The notes under the pieces were generated by a model, which was given only the letters and a program-made list of their open reading frames with translations, was not told the DNA's origin and searched no databases. Both the position numbers and the translations under genes were made by a program. From assembly GCF_023652955.1 (NCBI RefSeq), contig NZ_JAKLOY010000009.1, positions 144,469 to 208,468 of the forward strand: 64,000 bases of DNA, in the 5' to 3' direction. Every line of letters begins with the position of its first letter. Positions within the stretch are counted from its first letter, which is position 1. Positions 44,383 through 51,846 of the stretch are shown one piece after another. The stretch comes from Geomonas sp. Red32. Its GTDB lineage: Bacteria; Desulfobacterota; Desulfuromonadia; Geobacterales; Geobacteraceae.

Positions 44383-45537
44383 CTAGTGGGCCGGCCGGCC
44401 GCTTGGGCCGCTTTCAGGGTGCAGCCGGCCGACCAGCTGGTCCATCGCCCTGGTGAAGGGTGATTTGGGATACAGCTGCACGAGCGGCACCCCTTTGTTG
44501 ATGGAGTTCCTCGCTTCCGCGTAGCAGTTGGGGAGGAGGTGGCGGATGCCGGTTCTCAGCACCTTCTCGGCGTCGGAGAGCTTGATGTCGTCGCCGGAGG
44601 TCTGCCGGTTCATCACCACGCTCACCCTTTCCGGGCCGAACCCCTCCCCGGCCAGCGTCTCCAGGTACCGTTTGGCGTTTCTGAGCGCGGGGAGGTTCAG
44701 GAGGGTGGCGAAGAGGACCTGGTCCGACTGGTCGAAGGCGGCTAGGTTGCAGCCGAACGGCTGCCCTCCGGTGTCCAGGATGATGAAGTCGAAGACGCCG
44801 CGCAGCAGCGCGAGGACCTCCAGGATCAGCTCGGGGCGGATGCGGTTGGCCTCCGCCAGTTCGGCCGGGCCGTCCAGCACCTGCACGCCGCTTGGGTGGG
44901 GGACGACGATGCTCCGCAGGAAGCTGATATCCACCTCCCCCATCTTGGGGATCACGCTCGCCAGGGTGTAGGGGGGGGCCAGGTCCAGGAAGGCGCCGAC
45001 ATCCCCGCTGAAGAGGTTCAGGTCGACGAGCGCCGTGTGGTGCCCCCGGCCGGCCAGGGTGGCCGCCAGGTTGACCGCGATGGTGGTGGTTCCCACCCCG
45101 CCGGAGGGGTTGTACACGGAGATCACCTCTCCCCGCTTGCCGGCCTGGTCGCTTTTCAGGGCGTGCTGCCGGGCCACCTTCCGCACCGCGTCCACCAGTT
45201 CGCCGGCGGAGACCGGGGCGGTCAGGTATTCGCCGGCTCCGGCCCTGATCAGCCGGAGGATCCAGGCTGGGCTACTCTCGCGGCAGGTCACGAAAATGGT
45301 GCTCGACGGCGAGCGGGAGAGGAGGGACTCGATCTCCCGGCTTCCCCGCTCGACATCGTTCACTTCGAGGATGATGATGTGCGGGGCGTCGGCCAGGATC
45401 ACCGGCATCCCCTCCTGCAGGGAGCCGGCCACTCCAAGTAGCTGCACTCCCCCCTCGAACCCCTTGAGCGCCTCGGCTATCCTGCTGGCGGAGCCCGGGT
45501 CGCTGTCGATGAGAACTGCGGTCATGTGCGGTTTCAT
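44383..45537 (-). CDS. tadZ: Tad localisation factor TadZ/CpaE, altered Walker A
   Basis: A 384-residue protein with an N-terminal atypical receiver-like domain (about 5-120) and a C-terminal ParA/MinD-like domain (about 135-370). The deviant Walker A reads NPSGGVGTTTIAVNLA, lacking the signature Lys of KGGxGKT, as noted in some TadZ proteins. TadZ/CpaE positions the pilus machine at the cell pole. ATG 45537 has GAGG upstream; a GTG at 45549 overlapping the previous stop could also be used. Confidence 0.85.
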   Translation of the reverse strand: MKPHMTAVLIDSDPGSASRIAEALKGFEGGVQLLGVAGSLQEGMPVILADAPHIIILEVNDVERGSREIESLLSRSPSSTIFVTCRESSPAWILRLIRAGAGEYLTAPVSAGELVDAVRKVARQHALKSDQAGKRGEVISVYNPSGGVGTTTIAVNLAATLAGRGHHTALVDLNLFSGDVGAFLDLAPPYTLASVIPKMGEVDISFLRSIVVPHPSGVQVLDGPAELAEANRIRPELILEVLALLRGVFDFIILDTGGQPFGCNLAAFDQSDQVLFATLLNLPALRNAKRYLETLAGEGFGPERVSVVMNRQTSGDDIKLSDAEKVLRTGIRHLLPNCYAEARNSINKGVPLVQLYPKSPFTRAMDQLVGRLHPESGPSGRPAH

Positions 45538-45545
45538 GGAGGGCC

Positions 45546-46610
45546 TCACTGCACCAGGATCGGTAGCGTCACCGAGTTGGAGGAACCACCGCCGGGCCGG
45601 GATCCGGGGGCGGTGACGGAAAAGTCGACGAAGTGGCCGAAGACGTTGGGGTTGCTGCCGTTGTTCGCCCCGTCGATGTGGAAGGTGGCGAACCCGGTGA
45701 CGGCAATCTCCCCCTTGGAGGAGAGGTTGTTGGTGGAGTTGTCGACCACCGCCATCAGCACGTCCTTGCCGCCGCTCGGGAGCCAGCCGCTCACGTAGTT
45801 GTAGATGGAGTTCTTGACCCCTGGCTCGATCCAGATGCTGTCTCCCGTCTCAATGGGGGAGCTGTTGCCGGAGTTGATGAACCCCTGGATGGTGGAGACG
45901 TCGTTGGCGTTGGTCTGGAACGAGGTCCACTGCCCCGAGTAGCAGGAAGAGCCCCCCGAGGAGTAGGCCGAGTTGATGACGATTGTGGTCGGCGGCTCGG
46001 GGAGCGGGCTCTGGGCGAAGTACTGGTTGGTCATGCAGTTGGAGAGCGCCAGCGGGAAGAGGTTTCCGGCGGCGATGGTGCCGGGATGTCCCGAGATCGC
46101 CACCGCCGGCAGGGAATCGACCGGCACCGAGGCCTTCCCGAAGAGCTGCATGAAGAAGCTCGTGACCGGCCCGCCGTTGTTGGCTCCCGACTTGCCGACC
46201 GCCACCTTGACCGCCGGCACGTCGTTGGTGGTGGGGATCATGGTGGTCGGCTGCAGGTCGTGCGGCTGGGTGTTGTCCCAGAGGAGGTTCCAGTAGCCGA
46301 CGCTCGCCGTGGCGTTTGCCAGTGCCTGGTTGTCCGAGCTGTTGGCGAGCTCCTGGGCCTTGGCCAGCGCCACGCTCCATTGCAGGGTGGGGGAGCTTCC
46401 CGGGGCGGTAGGCCTCGTGTAGAGATACCATCCACCCTTGAGGGCCGCCGCGTCGGCGGCGTTTTGCAGCTCGTTACGCACCTTGAAGAGGCGGGCGGTG
46501 TCCACCGCCAGTCCCAGGAAGCCGAGCAGGACCACCAGGGAGATGGCAACGAAAACGAGCGCCAACCCCTTCTGGTTTCGGCATACCGTTAGTTGAAGAG
46601 AGGTATCCAT
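45546..46610 (-). CDS. TadG-like pseudopilin/pilus assembly protein
   Basis: A 354-residue exported protein. NQKGLALVFVAISLVVLLGFLGLAVDTARLF (about 12-42, shown here only as a description of the membrane helix) is the N-terminal TadG/TadE-type helix, followed by LQNAADAAALKGG, a hallmark of TadG-like proteins. The rest is a periplasmic domain of unknown structure. It overlaps rcpA by 22 bases and is in turn followed by tadZ without a gap. Confidence 0.82.
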   Translation of the reverse strand: MDTSLQLTVCRNQKGLALVFVAISLVVLLGFLGLAVDTARLFKVRNELQNAADAAALKGGWYLYTRPTAPGSSPTLQWSVALAKAQELANSSDNQALANATASVGYWNLLWDNTQPHDLQPTTMIPTTNDVPAVKVAVGKSGANNGGPVTSFFMQLFGKASVPVDSLPAVAISGHPGTIAAGNLFPLALSNCMTNQYFAQSPLPEPPTTIVINSAYSSGGSSCYSGQWTSFQTNANDVSTIQGFINSGNSSPIETGDSIWIEPGVKNSIYNYVSGWLPSGGKDVLMAVVDNSTNNLSSKGEIAVTGFATFHIDGANNGSNPNVFGHFVDFSVTAPGSRPGGGSSNSVTLPILVQ

Positions 46611-48058
46611 TGCAGCTCCCTTTCCTGCTCGGGGGTGATCGGCTTGTCGGTGGGAAGGGCAGGCTTGGTTCCCGGAGCATTGGCTTTCACGATCCGCGGG
46701 GTGATGAAGAAGACCAGTTCCTTCTCGGTCTTGTTGTCCTGGGTGGAGCGGAACAGGGCGCCCAGGATCGGGATGTCGCCGAGGATCGGCATCTTGGACA
46801 TGACCTTGATGCTCTCCTCCTGCAAAAGCCCGGCGAGCACCAGGCTCTCTCCATCCTTGAGCTGTACCTGGGTGCGTACCTCGCGGGTGTCGATGATCGG
46901 GTAGCCGTTGACCGCCAGGGTGCCGGTGATGCTGCTCACCTCGGCGGGATCGATCTTGAGCGAGATGAGCCCGCTCTCCAGCACCTCCGGTTTGAAGTTG
47001 AGCTTCACGCCGACGTCGATGAACTGGATGGAGGTGGTGGAGAGCGACCCCACCCCGGAAACGTAGGAGAAGGGGATCTTGCTGCCGGCCAGGAATTTAC
47101 CGGTCTGCCCGCTCTTAACCAGGAGGTTCGGCTCGGCCAGCACCTTGGCCAGGTTCTTGGTGACCAGCGCCTTCAGTACCGTGCTCAACCCCGGCTTGAA
47201 GAGTGAAACCCCGAGCTGGTACGGGTCGAGAGGTTGGATGCTGGCGAGCCCCGGAATGGGGCCGGCGAGCCCGGTGGCCTGCGACTTGACCGAGCCGTCC
47301 GGGTTCAAGATGGTCAGCTGCCCCGACGGGGCCCCCACCATGTTGCTGAATCCCTCGGCGCTCGCCCCCCGGATGAAGGCGCTCACCCCTAAGGATTTCA
47401 GGGCGCTCTTGTCCACCTGGGCCACCTTGACCTCCAAAAGCACCTGCTGGGGGTCGTCGATCTGGATCTGGTTCAGCACCTTGATCCCCTGCCTGCCGCT
47501 TCCTCCCCCGGCCTCACGGTCGGAGCGCTCGCCCGCTGCCTGGTAGGAGATGGTGGCATCCAGGGGGGCATCGGCGGGAGCTTTCGCCTCGGAGCCTGCG
47601 CTCGAGGAGACGTAGGCCCGGGCGATCTGGACCGCCTTGTCCACCGTCTGCTCGTTGGCCGCCTTACCGGAGAGCAGCAGGGTGTCGTTCACGAACTCCA
47701 CCCGGATGCTGTCCTTGGGGGCCATCTCCTGGATGCGGCTCTCCAGGAGGGCCGCGTCTCCCTTGACCTGGATGTCGAAGAAGGAGGTCTTCCCCCCCAC
47801 CTCCCAGACGATCAGCGAGGTGGAGCCTATCTTCTTGCCGTTTATCTGCAGCTGGGTGGGGGAGATGACCACCAGCTCCGCGATCTCGGGGGCGGCGATG
47901 GAGACGCGTTGGGACTTGGTATGCAGGTTGACCAGCACGCTCTTGTTGAGGAAGACCTCGGTGGCGATGCCGGCCCGGGCCAGGCCGGGGGGTAGCAGGA
48001 GCGCCGCCAGCGCCAGGAGCCTGCAGAGATTCTTTATGGTTGCCGATAACGGTTTCAT
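46589..48058 (-). CDS. rcpA: Tad outer-membrane secretin RcpA/CpaC
   Basis: A 489-residue secretin. Signal peptide to about residue 30; N-terminal pilus-domain and BON-like parts (LVNLHTKSQRVSIAAPEIAELVVISPTQLQINGKK region, cited by position about 40-80); secretin core about 230-450 with VEVKVAQVDKSALKSLG, LAEPNLLVKSG and VPLLGDIP-like ILGDIPILGALFRS. It forms the outer-membrane channel for the Flp pilus. Confidence 0.93.
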   Translation of the reverse strand: MKPLSATIKNLCRLLALAALLLPPGLARAGIATEVFLNKSVLVNLHTKSQRVSIAAPEIAELVVISPTQLQINGKKIGSTSLIVWEVGGKTSFFDIQVKGDAALLESRIQEMAPKDSIRVEFVNDTLLLSGKAANEQTVDKAVQIARAYVSSSAGSEAKAPADAPLDATISYQAAGERSDREAGGGSGRQGIKVLNQIQIDDPQQVLLEVKVAQVDKSALKSLGVSAFIRGASAEGFSNMVGAPSGQLTILNPDGSVKSQATGLAGPIPGLASIQPLDPYQLGVSLFKPGLSTVLKALVTKNLAKVLAEPNLLVKSGQTGKFLAGSKIPFSYVSGVGSLSTTSIQFIDVGVKLNFKPEVLESGLISLKIDPAEVSSITGTLAVNGYPIIDTREVRTQVQLKDGESLVLAGLLQEESIKVMSKMPILGDIPILGALFRSTQDNKTEKELVFFITPRIVKANAPGTKPALPTDKPITPEQERELQWIPLFN

Positions 48059-48113
48059 CCTGTCACCTCGCGAAAATGAATATCCCTTTCATCGTATGGC
48101 CGCGAGCAGGCCG

Positions 48114-48137
48114 CCCTCCCCATCAAGGGGGGGAGGG
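48114..48137. repeat. Palindrome CCCTCCCC/GGGGAGGG
   Basis: An 8-bp inverted repeat between rcpC and rcpA, in the gap inside the Tad operon. It resembles the copies at 642, 8709 and 28597. Confidence 0.45.
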
Positions 48138-48138
48138 G

Positions 48139-49014
48139 TCACTGCTGGGCGAATTCCCGGGCGCTCTTCGCCCCCCCCTTGATGATCTCCACGGTGAACA
48201 TCGGTTGCGGTGGGGGCGTCGCCGCTTTGATCGGTGCGGCCGCCATCCTGTGGGGTGCGGCCGCGCGGCTGATCGTCTTGGGAGGGCGCGCCTGCACCGT
48301 CGCGGTCCCCAGGGCTTTGGACAGGGTGGCCCCGGTGGTGTCGGTGGCGGCGACGTCGATGACGTTTCTCAGTAAAAGCTGGAGGGTCCCCTTCTTGGCG
48401 CCCACGATCAGCTTTTCGGCATCCGGCGGGAGGAGGTCGAGGGTGACGGTGGGGACCAGCGCGGCCTTACCTTCCTTCTGTTCGGTGACCTGTCCGGTTG
48501 CCAGCACCGGGATGTTCTGGAGGATGATCTTGCTGATGTTCTCCGGATCGTCCTTGATCCACGGGCGCGGGGTGGTCAGCACCACGTCGACCCTGCTGTT
48601 GGGAGCGACGAACCCCGCCACCCCGGCCACCTCGTTGACGGCCACCGTCACCGCCCGGTGCCCCTGGGGAACCAGGTAGGTCATCACCCCCCCCGCGACG
48701 TTGAGCGGCATCAGTTTGTTCTCGGTCACGATGTCGCCGGCGCCCAGGGGGCGAACCAGCACCCGTCCGGCGACCGCCTTGGGGTCCCGGTAGCTCCCGG
48801 GAGGGAGGGAATCCTTGGGCCAGTTGGCGAGCTTGACCCGGGAGGCGTCCAGCCGGGAGCCGATGGGAAGATCTTCCGCCGCGGAAACGGTGGGGACCCC
48901 CTGGTACGGCTTGCCGGTCTGCTTGGTGAGGAAGCTATAGGCGAGCAGGGCCGCGCAGCTCGCCAATAGCAGCGCGGAGAGGGTGACGATGGTCAAGGTG
49001 CGTGGTCTGGTCAT
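48139..49014 (-). CDS. rcpC: Tad pilus protein RcpC/CpaB
   Basis: A 291-residue membrane-anchored periplasmic protein. TM about 8-28; SAF domain about 45-110 (VSAAEDLPIGSRLDAS, RVLVRPLGAGD); then the CpaB/RcpC domain with AVTVAVNEVAGVAGFV and VDVVLTT. C-terminal Pro/Ala-rich tail. It is thought to support the secretin and may bind glycans through its SAF part. GGAGG precedes the ATG. Confidence 0.92.
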   Translation of the reverse strand: MTRPRTLTIVTLSALLLASCAALLAYSFLTKQTGKPYQGVPTVSAAEDLPIGSRLDASRVKLANWPKDSLPPGSYRDPKAVAGRVLVRPLGAGDIVTENKLMPLNVAGGVMTYLVPQGHRAVTVAVNEVAGVAGFVAPNSRVDVVLTTPRPWIKDDPENISKIILQNIPVLATGQVTEQKEGKAALVPTVTLDLLPPDAEKLIVGAKKGTLQLLLRNVIDVAATDTTGATLSKALGTATVQARPPKTISRAAAPHRMAAAPIKAATPPPQPMFTVEIIKGGAKSAREFAQQ

Positions 49015-49054
49015 GATGAGGTCCTCCGGAGACCGGCTGCGTCTCCTTTTCCCC

Positions 49055-49462
49055 TTACTCGTAGAGCATGGAGGCCTGCCCCTGCAGCGTTACGTTGCTC
49101 AGTTGGCTGATCAGGGGGACCGCACTCTGGAAAGGCAGGTTGACGACCACCGTTACGGTGTCGACCCCGTGCTTGAGCAGAGTCGTGGGGGTTATGTTGA
49201 TGACGATTCCCGTCTGGTCAAACGGTATGTACCCTTTGACGTAGCTTTGCAGCGCGGCGACGTTCAGCGGATCGGTGGTGCTGGTCGAAGCCAGGCGGGC
49301 TCCTTCCCGGGCCGCGTTGGTGAGGGTGTTCTCCATGTAAAGTGCCCGGCCGAACTCGGCTATGCCGAAGAGAATGAGGAGCAATACCGGGAGCAGCAAG
49401 GCCATTTCCACCAGTGCGATCCCGTCTTGATTGATGCATTTTTTTCGATTGTTGGGTTTCAT
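49055..49462 (-). CDS. tadE: TadE-like pseudopilin
   Basis: A 135-residue minor pseudopilin. A short N-terminal leader with QDG precedes IALVEMALLLPVLLLILFG, the E-containing hydrophobic helix of TadE proteins (Glu five residues into the mature part, as in type IV pilins); then FGRALYMENTLTNAAREGAR. Start ATG 49462 with AAGG upstream. It needs a prepilin peptidase (TadV) for maturation, which is not in the window. Confidence 0.9.
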   Translation of the reverse strand: MKPNNRKKCINQDGIALVEMALLLPVLLLILFGIAEFGRALYMENTLTNAAREGARLASTSTTDPLNVAALQSYVKGYIPFDQTGIVINITPTTLLKHGVDTVTVVVNLPFQSAVPLISQLSNVTLQGQASMLYE

Positions 49463-49649
49463 GACGTTGCCTTTATCGCTGCCCAAATTTGCTTGGAGGA
49501 AGAGCGGCTCGCCGCCCTTCCTCCATCGCAGGTCCATCAATCACGTCGTGGTTACGACCCGTTAAACCGACTGCGGTCCCCGGAAGGGTCAGGTGGATGA
49601 GGTACCGCAGGTTTGTTCTTCTCTCTTGGCGAGCGGTCGACTGCCGGCC

Positions 49650-49832
49650 TTACAGTTTGGCGGCAATCGAGTTGAAGGTGGCCGTCACGTTGGTTCCCAC
49701 CAGCGACACCGCGGTAAGGGCTATGACTGCGATAAGCGCAACCATCATGGCGTATTCAACCATCGTCGCTCCCTTCTGGTTGTTCAGGAGCATCGTCTGC
49801 AATCTGATGAGCATCTGATTCATTTTTTCCAT
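49650..49832 (-). CDS. flp: Flp/Fap pilin subunit
   Basis: A 60-residue Flp-family prepilin, the major subunit of the Tad pilus. The leader ends at KG, then ATMVEYAMMVALIAVIALTA, with the conserved Glu and Tyr at mature positions 5 and 6. The start at 49832 has GGAGGAAGG upstream. Being first in the operon and short suits high expression. A -24/-12 sigma-54 promoter lies about 70 bases upstream. Confidence 0.95.
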   Translation of the reverse strand: MEKMNQMLIRLQTMLLNNQKGATMVEYAMMVALIAVIALTAVSLVGTNVTATFNSIAAKL

Positions 49833-49900
49833 GACCTTCCTCCATAGGACCGGCGGGGTTAACCGCTAACTGCATCGCCGGTCAGTTTACTTTGCTAATT

Positions 49901-49916
49901 AGCATAGGACATGCCA
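49901..49916 (-). promoter_or_regulatory. Sigma-54 (-24/-12) promoter of the Tad operon
   Basis: On the minus strand TGGCAT-GTCCT-ATGCT, against the consensus TGGCAC-N5-TTGCW. The invariant GG and GC and their spacing are kept, with only two mismatches. It lies about 70 bases upstream of flp, and a sigma-54 activator gene is next door. Confidence 0.8.
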
Positions 49917-49989
49917 ACCCCTCATGAGGGAGACGAACCATTCCGCGGGCAGGGGCGCGGCCGCAGGCCCTCGGTGGAGTGTAGTAGCT

Positions 49990-50024
49990 GCAAGTAAACG
50001 ACTTTATTATTTAATTTCGTTTGC
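49990..50024. promoter_or_regulatory. Possible activator-binding dyad upstream of flp
   Basis: GCAAGTAAACGA (49990-50001) and TCGTTTGC (50017-50024) are near-complementary arms around an AT-rich centre. Their position, about 80-110 bases upstream of the -24/-12 promoter, is usual for sigma-54 enhancer sites. Confidence 0.45.
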
Positions 50025-50366
50025 GGGGCAGGCGGGGGGCGGGCTGAAGGGACGGGCGCGGCTACGGGCGGGCCGGATGGTGGTCGCTTTTGCTGCGGTG
50101 CTGGCCGGGAACGGGGGGCTGGGGAACCCCTTCCCCCCCCGTTCCCGAGGCGAAGCGTTGCCGAATTCCGGACGCACCCCCGAGTTTGGCTACTTTTTGG
50201 ATAACGGTCGCCACGGGGCGGTGTGAGCCTGCGCTGCCGGGCAAGACGCGAGCGTCCGTGCGGCGCGAGGGCACCGGCCGCACAGGCGGAGTCGAGGGGG
50301 GGGAAGGGGCGGAAACGTGGTGGTTATGCGGAGGGATTTTCGGGGAGACGGTGGGAGGCGCCTCCT

Positions 50367-51800
50367 CTAGTTCTCTTTCTTCCTGGTGTAGAGCAGTTCA
50401 TAGACGGATTTCCGCTTCACGCCGAGCATGGCGGCGGCGCTTGCGGTATTGCCATTGGCCTCCTGCAGCGCGGCGTTGATCAGGAGTTCCTGGGCTTCGC
50501 GCAGGGTCGGGAAGTGCCCCCATATCCGATCCACTTTGCTGTGCAGCGACTCCTCGTCCGAGCTCCCTTTCGCGGGCGCTTGCGGATGCGGGGAGGGGGC
50601 CGAGGCGACCGCCTTCTCGAAGGGCTCCAGCGACAGCTGTCCGGACCTGCTGCGGGGAACCGCATCGCTCACGAGCCCCTGCAGTTCCCGCACGTTGCCG
50701 GGGAAGGGGTAGCCCGCGAGCAAGGGGACCAGCTCTTTAGGGTACTCCGGGGGGGCGATGCCGAGCCCCTTGGCCTCAAGCGCGATGAAGTGGTTCAGCA
50801 GCAGGGGGAGGTCTTCGGGGCGCTCGCGCAGCGGCAGGATCTCCACGTGGTGGCCGAAGAGCCGGTAGTAGAGGTCGTTTCGGAACTTCCCTTCGGCGAT
50901 CCGCTGCTTGAGGTCCCGATTGGTGGCGAGCACGAAGTGGGCGTCGGTCCTCCTGGCGAGATCCGACCCTCCCGGGTAGTACTCCCGTTCCTGGATAAGG
51001 CGCAGCAGCTTTATCTGGGAGGTCTCGTGCAGGTCGCCGATCTCGTCCAGGAAAAGGGTGCCTCCCGCGGCGCGGGCCACCAGCCCTTCCCTTTGCTGAT
51101 CAGCTCCCGAGTAGGCGCCCCTTCGGTGCCCGAAAAGGACGTCGGAGAACATGTCGTCGTCCAGCCCCGCGGCATCGACGGCGACGAACTCCCCCTTGCG
51201 GCCGCTCAGGTGGTGGATCGCCCGCGCCACCAGCTCCTTTCCCACCCCGGTCTCGCCGGTGATGATGACCGGCTGGGGGGTGGGGGCCACCACCTCGATG
51301 TACTGGAACATCGCCCGCATTTTCCGGTTGCGGGTGATGATCGAGGCGAAGGCGGAGGGATGGTCCAGGTTGTCGCTCAGCAGGCGGCGCTTGAGGGACG
51401 AGATCTCCCGGGAGAGCGAGCAGACCTCGAGGGCCTTCTGCACGGTCAAAACCAGGCGCTCGCTTTTGACCGGCTTGACGAGGTAGTCGAAGGCGCCGAG
51501 CTTCATGCACTCCACCACCGTCTCGATCTCGTCGTTGGCGGTCATCACGATGACCGGAATGTGCGGGTAATCGCGCACCACGGTCGGCAACAGCTCCAAT
51601 CCGGAGAGGTGCGGCATGGCGAGGTCGAGCACCATGACGGTCACCGGCTCGGCGGCCAGAAGCGGCAGCACCTGGCGGCTGTCGCTCACGGTCAGCACTT
51701 CGCCGACCCCTTTGATCTGGAGGTTGAGCTTACAGGTGGAAAGGATGTGCTCCTCGTCGTCCACCACGAGCACCTTGCGGGAATCCATGGTCAGTTTCAT
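50367..51800 (-). CDS. Sigma-54-dependent NtrC-family response regulator
   Basis: A 477-residue activator. Receiver 8-125 (VDDEEH, LDLAMP, TAND, VKP); AAA+ about 150-385 with Walker A GETGVGKELVARAI, Walker B GGTLFLDEIGDL and R-finger region FRNDLYYRL; Fis-type HTH at the C-terminus (EANGNTASAAAMLGVKRKSVYELL). The sigma-54-contact loop reads GAYSGA rather than GAFTGA, a conservative variant. Start ATG 51800 with AAGGAG upstream. Its kinase partner is the next gene upstream; it lies next to the sigma-54 promoter of the Tad operon, its likely target. Confidence 0.9.
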   Translation of the reverse strand: MKLTMDSRKVLVVDDEEHILSTCKLNLQIKGVGEVLTVSDSRQVLPLLAAEPVTVMVLDLAMPHLSGLELLPTVVRDYPHIPVIVMTANDEIETVVECMKLGAFDYLVKPVKSERLVLTVQKALEVCSLSREISSLKRRLLSDNLDHPSAFASIITRNRKMRAMFQYIEVVAPTPQPVIITGETGVGKELVARAIHHLSGRKGEFVAVDAAGLDDDMFSDVLFGHRRGAYSGADQQREGLVARAAGGTLFLDEIGDLHETSQIKLLRLIQEREYYPGGSDLARRTDAHFVLATNRDLKQRIAEGKFRNDLYYRLFGHHVEILPLRERPEDLPLLLNHFIALEAKGLGIAPPEYPKELVPLLAGYPFPGNVRELQGLVSDAVPRSRSGQLSLEPFEKAVASAPSPHPQAPAKGSSDEESLHSKVDRIWGHFPTLREAQELLINAALQEANGNTASAAAMLGVKRKSVYELLYTRKKEN

Positions 51801-51846
51801 GTCTGGATCGCTCCTTTTTTCGGTCGGGGGGCGCACCCGGTAATCC

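Larger units (their letters stand above)
49833..50366. other. Tad promoter region, no gene
   Basis: 534 bases between flp and the sigma-54 activator gene. It holds the -24/-12 promoter (49901-49916), a CCCTCATGAGGG palindrome (49919-49930), an AT-rich dyad (49990-50024) that could bind the activator, and a GC-rich remainder without a supported gene. Confidence 0.6.
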
